Source of the DNA: Marinimicrobium sp.
Lineage (GTDB): Bacteria > Pseudomonadota > Gammaproteobacteria > Pseudomonadales > Cellvibrionaceae
Direction of reading: 5' to 3'
Assembly: GCA_027322215.1 (NCBI GenBank)
Contig: DAHVRW010000009.1
Span: 1 to 35,525, forward strand
Length of the DNA stretch: 35,525 bases
A program made the position numbers and the translations under genes. This document shows positions 30,254-35,525 of this stretch, piece after piece. Numbering within the stretch: the first letter of the stretch is position 1; every line of letters begins with the position of its first letter. The notes below the pieces were generated by a model that was not told where the DNA came from, did not search any database, and saw only the letters and a program-made list of their open reading frames with translations.

Positions 30254-30407
30254 CAGAGGCTCATCAGCTGCGTTTCACTTTTACCGACATAGCCGTCGTA
30301 CGACAGCTATCAACGGTTCTCGATAGTTACTCGACAGCAAGCGAGGTAGAATGTAAACGCCAGTCACAACATGCGCCCTTGCCAGCCATAACGTTTAAGG
30401 AGTTACT

Positions 30408-31424
30408 ATGAAAGCCTATCGCCTCTCCCACGGCGGAAGAATTGACGGACTGCAGTTGCACGACGTTGAAGAGCGCCCGCTCGATCCCCACGAAGTGCGC
30501 GTTGGCGTAAAAGCCGTTTCGTTAAACTACCGCGACCTCATGGTGGCAGAAGGCGGTTACCCGATTAAAAACGACACGCCCATTATTCCCTGCTCCGATG
30601 GCGCTGGCGAAGTCCTTGCCATCGGATCAATGGTCACACGTGTGCAGCCTGGCGACCGGGTGGCCGCCTCCTTTTTTCCGCACTGGTTTGATGGCCAGCC
30701 CACCCAGGAAAAAATCGCCAGCGCACTCGGCGGCGACGTGGATGGCATGTTGGCGCAGGCCGTCACCTTGCATGAGAACACGCTGGTAAAAATGCCGGAT
30801 CAACTGAGCTATCAGGAAGCGGCCACCCTGCCCTGCGCAGCGGTCACTGCCTGGAACGGTCTTTTCGAGTCGTCCCATCTTCGCCCCGGCGATACTGTAC
30901 TTTTGCTGGGCACCGGCGGCGTCTCCATTTTTGGTTTACAGATGGCAAAGGCGGCGGGTTTGCAGGTGATCATCACTTCATCAAGCGACGACAAGTTAGC
31001 GCGAACCCGTGAATTGGGCGCGGATGAAACCATCAACTATCGTACGACGCCCGAGTGGCAAGACGAAGTGCTGCGCCTGACCAGCGGTAAAGGCGTTGAC
31101 GTGGTTTTGGAAGTCGGCGGAGAGGGGACCATCAACCGCTCAATCGCCGCGACGGCGGTGGGCGGCAACATCGTAACCATTGGTGGCGTCAGCGGTTTCG
31201 GCGGCGAGGTTAACCCGCGCTCTTTGGTAACCAGCATCAAACGGTTGTCTGGTATTTACGTGGGCAGCCGAGCCATGCTTGAGCGCACGGCAGCATTCAT
31301 TGGGGGCGCTGGCATAAAGCCGGTAATCAGTAACGTGTTCCCCTTCGCCGAAGCGCAAGCCGCTTACCGACACCTTCAATCCGGCAAGCATTTTGGCAAA
31401 GTCGTCATCGATTTAACGCAATAA
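30408..31424 (+). CDS. Zinc-type alcohol dehydrogenase / quinone oxidoreductase-like MDR protein
   Basis: MKAYRLSHGGRIDGLQLHDVEERPLDPHEVRVGVKAVSLNYRDLMVAEGGYP...IPCSDGAGEVLAIGSMVTRVQPGDRVAASFF...LLLGTGGVSIFGLQMAKAAGLQVIITSSSDDKLARTRELGADETINYRT. Confidence 0.94.
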   Translation: MKAYRLSHGGRIDGLQLHDVEERPLDPHEVRVGVKAVSLNYRDLMVAEGGYPIKNDTPIIPCSDGAGEVLAIGSMVTRVQPGDRVAASFFPHWFDGQPTQEKIASALGGDVDGMLAQAVTLHENTLVKMPDQLSYQEAATLPCAAVTAWNGLFESSHLRPGDTVLLLGTGGVSIFGLQMAKAAGLQVIITSSSDDKLARTRELGADETINYRTTPEWQDEVLRLTSGKGVDVVLEVGGEGTINRSIAATAVGGNIVTIGGVSGFGGEVNPRSLVTSIKRLSGIYVGSRAMLERTAAFIGGAGIKPVISNVFPFAEAQAAYRHLQSGKHFGKVVIDLTQ

Positions 31425-31629
31425 CTCGCCCGCTATCGTTACCCGCGCGTTTTGCGTGTGGCAAGCACGGCTTGCGCTATTCAATAACAACGCTTCCGCG
31501 CTTGCCCTGGGCCTCAGTGGCCGTGGCTAATTCAATGTCGTGGGTAGAATCTGACACGATGGCTGCTATAGCCTGAGCTCCCACTGTGCGTTCGCACCGA
31601 CAACACCCGCCGGGTTGTGTTTTTGGGTT

Positions 31630-31800
31630 TACACCATTGCACGAACTCATCCACTAGCGCGTAGAGCACAGGAATGGCCAACAGGCTTAAAAAGGTCGAG
31701 GTGATTAAACCGCCGATTACGACAATGGCCATAGGCGCACGAAAACTCGGGTCAGCACCAAAGCCAAGCGCGATGGGGAGCATGCCGGCGCCCATGGCCA
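31630..31800 (-). pseudogene. C-terminal remnant of an RND (AcrB/HAE1-type) efflux permease
   Basis: LAMGAGMLPIALGFGADPSFRAPMAIVVIGGLITSTFLSLLAIPVLYALVDEFVQW is the conserved RND C-terminal segment; the upstream part of the ORF does not resemble an RND pump and no full gene is present. Confidence 0.75.
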
Positions 31801-32015
31801 ACAGAAAACTACAGCCCAACTCATTGGAAGTTTCGGCCTCGCCGATGTCAATTTTCACCAAGACCGGCGGCAACTGGAACAGGCTGGACAATGCCGCACT
31901 CCGGCCGATCAACAACAGCTGCGAGAGCTTCTACAGCGGTTGTTTACGCGCGGAAAAAGCTAGTAGAGATGTTTATGGCACGTCACCGCTGCACCGGATT
32001 GCGCTGAGACGGGAC

Positions 32016-33086
32016 TCAATGCGCGGCCTCACCCCTTTGTTTAGGCACCCGCACCTCGGCATAACCGATACCCGCTGGCGCTTCACCCGGCATGGAGTAG
32101 CGCAGGTCCCGGAAAGTGACCAACCAGTGGTCGGTGCTCTCATCTACATCCCAGTATAAAAACCGACTCCAGTAGATGAAGCCTCGTATGCCGGGATCAG
32201 CCATGGCCTGCTGGACAATGGCGTTTGGCGGTTCACGGGGGATTTGCTGCACGTCGCCATCGGCGCTGACTATTTGGTAATGATCCTCATGAACCACCAC
32301 AAGCCGATGTGCCCTGGGGATGCCGGGTATGGGATTGGCCTGCACTTGCGTTGCTGCCCCACCCTCGCTCGCCCAGGCGTGCTCGGCTACCCGGGCCAAA
32401 CCGTAGGCCATACATATATACATCACCAGAGCTGCAAAGCTCACCTGAGCGACCCGCTGCGAAAGCACTGGAGACGGTTGCCGCCAGCGCAGCGTTACTA
32501 TCACCGCAAGGCCAATCAGCCACAGCGACTTAACTCCCCCAGAGACCAAATCGCTGGTGAGAATCAACCCGCTGGTCAGCCCGCCCAGGACTACCCAGGC
32601 GACCCACAGTGGGCGCGATGCCGAGCGGGCCAGCACCACGCCGGCCGCCGCAAGAAGCCAAACCCACGGATCGATAATGAACAAGGTGTCGCCGTAGAAC
32701 CAGGTGTCGTCAAACGGCATGAGAAGGCGAATGCCGTAAGTGTTGAGCCAGTCCAGTAAGGGATGGGACCACACCGCAATAAAACTGATGGCCACCAGCC
32801 AGAGCCAATGCACCGGCGGCGCGTCGGGTCGTCGCCGGTTGCGCCAACGGTGCCATAGCCAGATACCGCCCACCAAGACGACCGGCAGCACAACCATGGC
32901 TAACACGCCGTGGCTCCAGCCCCGACGTATATAGAGTGAAATGTCTTCTCCCCACAACATGGCAACCGCATCAATATCGGGCAAGTTGGCGCCAATGAGA
33001 AGCGTTGCGGTGGCATAGCGGGAATATTTTTTCAGTCCGGTTTCCGCCATGGCGGCGCCGAATAACGTATGAGCGAGAGGATCCAT
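32016..33086 (-). CDS. YdjM-like metal-dependent hydrolase family integral membrane protein
   Basis: MDPLAHTLFGAAMAETGLKKYSRYATATLLIGANLPDIDAVAMLWG...RGWSHGVLAMVVLPVVL...SHPLLDWLNTYGIRLLMPFDDTWFYGDTLFIIDPWVW. Confidence 0.92.
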   Translation of the reverse strand: MDPLAHTLFGAAMAETGLKKYSRYATATLLIGANLPDIDAVAMLWGEDISLYIRRGWSHGVLAMVVLPVVLVGGIWLWHRWRNRRRPDAPPVHWLWLVAISFIAVWSHPLLDWLNTYGIRLLMPFDDTWFYGDTLFIIDPWVWLLAAAGVVLARSASRPLWVAWVVLGGLTSGLILTSDLVSGGVKSLWLIGLAVIVTLRWRQPSPVLSQRVAQVSFAALVMYICMAYGLARVAEHAWASEGGAATQVQANPIPGIPRAHRLVVVHEDHYQIVSADGDVQQIPREPPNAIVQQAMADPGIRGFIYWSRFLYWDVDESTDHWLVTFRDLRYSMPGEAPAGIGYAEVRVPKQRGEAAH

Positions 33087-33169
33087 AAAACCGTATCTGG
33101 GGCTGCGCCCCGACTCCTTATTTTTTTAATGCCAAGCACCGGCAATCAGGGATTAGCACGGCGTCTCAC

Positions 33170-34168
33170 TTAAGGATTGGTATCGTACGACGGATCGTGC
33201 GACGGAAAGTGCGGCAGCACATACTCAGCCAATTCCTCTAAAACCTCAACATACGGCTGGCGACTGACTTTGGCATTAAGCGCTGCGTGGCTAAAACCCA
33301 CCGTTTGGGCTTGCTGCAAGTATTCCACCAAACCGTTGCGACCGGCCCGCAGACCGCCTGGGATTCTCTGAAACGGCTCATCGGGATCGGGACTCAAATC
33401 CAAGAACCCACCCATACCCAAGGGTTTGAAGACATTCTCGCCGGCGGCGGCCCGCACATGGCTGCGCCAGTCGTCGAACGCCCGTTGCAAACGAATGGGG
33501 CTGGGTGCAAACGACAGCAGTCCATCAAGGTTTTGCGCCAACCACTCGGTACTTTGTCGGGAGCGGCCCACCGCGATGGCCGGGATACGGCCAAACAGCG
33601 ATTTGGGAACCAGATCCAGCGCACCGTTTGCGTGGCCATAACGCTCGGAGCGAAAATGCGGGAAACGCTCTTCTGTCAGAGTGCGAAACACAGCGAAAGC
33701 ATCCCGGTAGCGCTCGCCGCGCGAGTCGAAATCAATGCCTAACATCGGATAGTCACTGCGACGATCTCCCGACGATAATCCCATCACCAAACGGGCGCCA
33801 CTGAGCTGATCCAGGGAGGTAGCCTGCTTGGCCAAGTACATTGGCTCGCGGGTCGGCAGCACAATGCCCGTTGTACCTAACGCTATCCGGCTCGTTGCGG
33901 CCGCGAGATAACCGAGATACACCATCGGCTCAAATACCTGCGCAACGTCGTTATACTCCGGGTCAAAAAAAGGTACATCGCGCATCCAGAGCGCCCCAAA
34001 ATCCAGCTCATCGGCCCGTTGAGCCAGCTGTAAATGGTTTTCCATGGTGGGGGCGGCGCGACGGGGATGGGTTTCCAGCGGCAGAATAAGCCCGAGAGTC
34101 AGAGCCTGTGGGCGGAATAGACGTTGAAACCCGGGGTGGCGATCAAGCTGAGGTTGTGAAGGCGTCAT
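33170..34168 (-). CDS. LLM class (luciferase-like) oxidoreductase
   Basis: LTLGLILPLETHPRRAAPTMENHLQLAQRADELDFGALWMRDVPFFDPEYNDVAQVFEPMVYLGYLAAATSRIALGTTGIVLPTREPMYLAKQATSLDQLSGARLVMGLSSGDRRSDYPMLGIDF. Confidence 0.92.
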   Translation of the reverse strand: MTPSQPQLDRHPGFQRLFRPQALTLGLILPLETHPRRAAPTMENHLQLAQRADELDFGALWMRDVPFFDPEYNDVAQVFEPMVYLGYLAAATSRIALGTTGIVLPTREPMYLAKQATSLDQLSGARLVMGLSSGDRRSDYPMLGIDFDSRGERYRDAFAVFRTLTEERFPHFRSERYGHANGALDLVPKSLFGRIPAIAVGRSRQSTEWLAQNLDGLLSFAPSPIRLQRAFDDWRSHVRAAAGENVFKPLGMGGFLDLSPDPDEPFQRIPGGLRAGRNGLVEYLQQAQTVGFSHAALNAKVSRQPYVEVLEELAEYVLPHFPSHDPSYDTNP

Positions 34169-34254
34169 TGTGGCTCCGGTTCAACTCACGTGGGGGGAAC
34201 TGGGGTTGAGTTTGCGCAACGCGGTATTGGTAAACCCATCAGACCTCGTTTCGG

Positions 34255-34947
34255 TTAAGGCGTACCACGACCATCGAGGGACTCCACCTCAACAATGGTC
34301 CCTTGATCATAGTGGTAGCGCAAATAACGCCAGTGGATCGCATCGGAAAGAATTCGGGGGCGCATCACGCCGTAGCACTCTCCTTCTGTTCGGACGCTTA
34401 AGTAGCGGACGCCGAAGCTGTTGGCGTTGCGTAATGCGCGGCCGAGCTGCTGGGCTTCACTGTAGTCATCGAGGTGGTAAATGGCGTTGCCAGACAACGG
34501 CCGCACATCGTGCAAGATGGCGGGGCCCAGGTGGGCGCGGATAACACGCATTTCCAAAGTGGTTTTTTCGATTCGAGATTCCCGCAAAAAACGCGCCCGG
34601 TGGAAGGACGTTTCAGCGATGGCAACGGCTTCCTCGGCGGCGCAATAATAGACTCCAAAGTCCTGATTAAAGCGACCGCCGCGACCATCCACTGGCGGAT
34701 GTGTAAAGGCGGCCATGATCCAGGATGCTCCATCGCCGTAGACGCGGTCTTCCAGGGGCACCAGTCGAATATCACCCACTTCGTCGCGAAGCCTGGGGTT
34801 CGTTAAAGACTCAATGGCATACAGCACATCCCAGTCCTGTGCATTGGCGACTCGCTCGAACAGTTGAATCTGCGGGTAGCGCGCCAGTATGACCCGGTAA
34901 ACCGGCTCATTGATTTCGCTTCTGGGTAGCGTATCGATCGCAATCAC
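34255..34947 (-). CDS. RES-domain toxin (RES-Xre toxin-antitoxin system)
   Basis: VYRVILARYPQ...GGRFNQDFGVYYCAAEEAVAIAETSFHRARFL...VRYLSVRTEGECYGVMRP; RES motifs; ATGA overlap with the upstream gene. Confidence 0.9.
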   Translation of the reverse strand: MIAIDTLPRSEINEPVYRVILARYPQIQLFERVANAQDWDVLYAIESLTNPRLRDEVGDIRLVPLEDRVYGDGASWIMAAFTHPPVDGRGGRFNQDFGVYYCAAEEAVAIAETSFHRARFLRESRIEKTTLEMRVIRAHLGPAILHDVRPLSGNAIYHLDDYSEAQQLGRALRNANSFGVRYLSVRTEGECYGVMRPRILSDAIHWRYLRYHYDQGTIVEVESLDGRGTP

Positions 34948-35345
34948 CAGCCACCGCGCTCCGCATCCAGGAAGTTCCGAACCACGGCCAGGTCCACAAC
35001 CTGCCCCGCCAGCAACCGATCAAGCGGTGCCGTGCCGTTAAATAACGGATTGTCGTTGGGCGTGGCCAGCCACTGATCAGCTAATGTCTGATCGGGCAAG
35101 AGAATTTGCAGGGATTTGTAAATGCCCAAAATATAACTGGCCCGCTCCAACAAGTCCCGGGTCAGCTTGGCCTTTTCGGGCCGGCTCTTCCAGTTATACA
35201 GGGTCTTTTCATTGCTGAGCCCCAATAACGTCATCTGTTGGGCGCCCGTCAGTCGCCACTGGCTGAAGATGTTGAAAAGCGCCGGCAGTAGTGAGCTGGC
35301 GACATCGGAACCACGCTGCAACAGTTGTTCGGCTTGAACGATCAT
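34944..35345 (-). CDS. Xre/MbcA/ParS-type antitoxin (DUF2384)
   Basis: HTH-like LTGAQQMTLLGLSNEKTLYNWKSRP followed by ERASYILGIYKSLQILLPDQTLADQWLATPNDNPLFNGTAPLDRLLAGQVVDLAVVRNFLDAERGGW; the NPLFNGxxPLDRLL segment is typical of the toxin-binding domain. Confidence 0.93.
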   Translation of the reverse strand: MIVQAEQLLQRGSDVASSLLPALFNIFSQWRLTGAQQMTLLGLSNEKTLYNWKSRPEKAKLTRDLLERASYILGIYKSLQILLPDQTLADQWLATPNDNPLFNGTAPLDRLLAGQVVDLAVVRNFLDAERGGW

Positions 35346-35370
35346 GGTGGCCTCCTAAACTGAGCAATAA

Positions 35371-35424
35371 CTGTAACATTACAGTTCATAATGACAGCCT
35401 AGCAGGCTGTAATAGTACAGTCAA
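35371..35424 (-). promoter_or_regulatory. Putative autoregulated toxin-antitoxin promoter with palindromic operators
   Basis: CTGTAACATTACAG (35371-35384), ACAGCCTAGCAGGCTGT (35394-35410), CTGTAATAGTACAG (35407-35420); minus-strand TTGACT (35424-35419), 17-nt spacer, TAGGCT (35401-35396). Confidence 0.65.
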
Positions 35425-35525
35425 TCGTTTCAGAGGCGTTTACGTAACAGCTTGGTGGGCTGAATAGGCGGCGGCGGAAAGGTTCACAACAGCCATTCGA
35501 TAGGAAACAGTCCAGAAATCCACAG

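Overview
The window reads as chromosomal DNA from a gammaproteobacterium, probably of the Cellvibrio/Pseudomonas type (inferred from gene content only). The left half is mostly conserved core. On the minus strand it has a partial xerD, the rpsP-rimM-trmD-rplS operon, a FabY-type ketoacyl synthase, an Hsp20 gene, an SDR epimerase, sapC-like, tRNA-Pro(GGG), a MerR-type gene, ihfA, pheT, pheS, rplT, rpmI, infC and thrS. On the plus strand it has a GlxA/AraC regulator and uspA. The right half is accessory. It contains an FHA / Ser-Thr kinase / FHA cluster, a Kelch protein, ADH and ALDH genes, a TetR-LLM oxidoreductase-aldo/keto reductase operon, an ECF42-like sigma factor with DUF1428, VOC and YciI/DGPF partners, a quinone oxidoreductase, an RND-pump remnant, a YdjM-like membrane protein, a second LLM oxidoreductase and a RES-Xre toxin-antitoxin pair. 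The strongest observations are: (1) two near-identical putative ECF promoters (TTGTCGAAATCGCG...ACGACTATT), one before the sigma gene and one immediately after its stop codon; (2) a decayed copy of the tetR 5' end on the far side of the ECF cassette, with a stop at codon 2, so the cassette sits between two same-orientation tetR sequences; (3) a sigma32-like promoter plus a ROSE-type RNA thermometer hairpin upstream of hsp20; (4) a probable ATC start codon for infC; (5) nested palindromic operators at the RES-Xre promoter. All calls come from reading the sequence; no database search was run.
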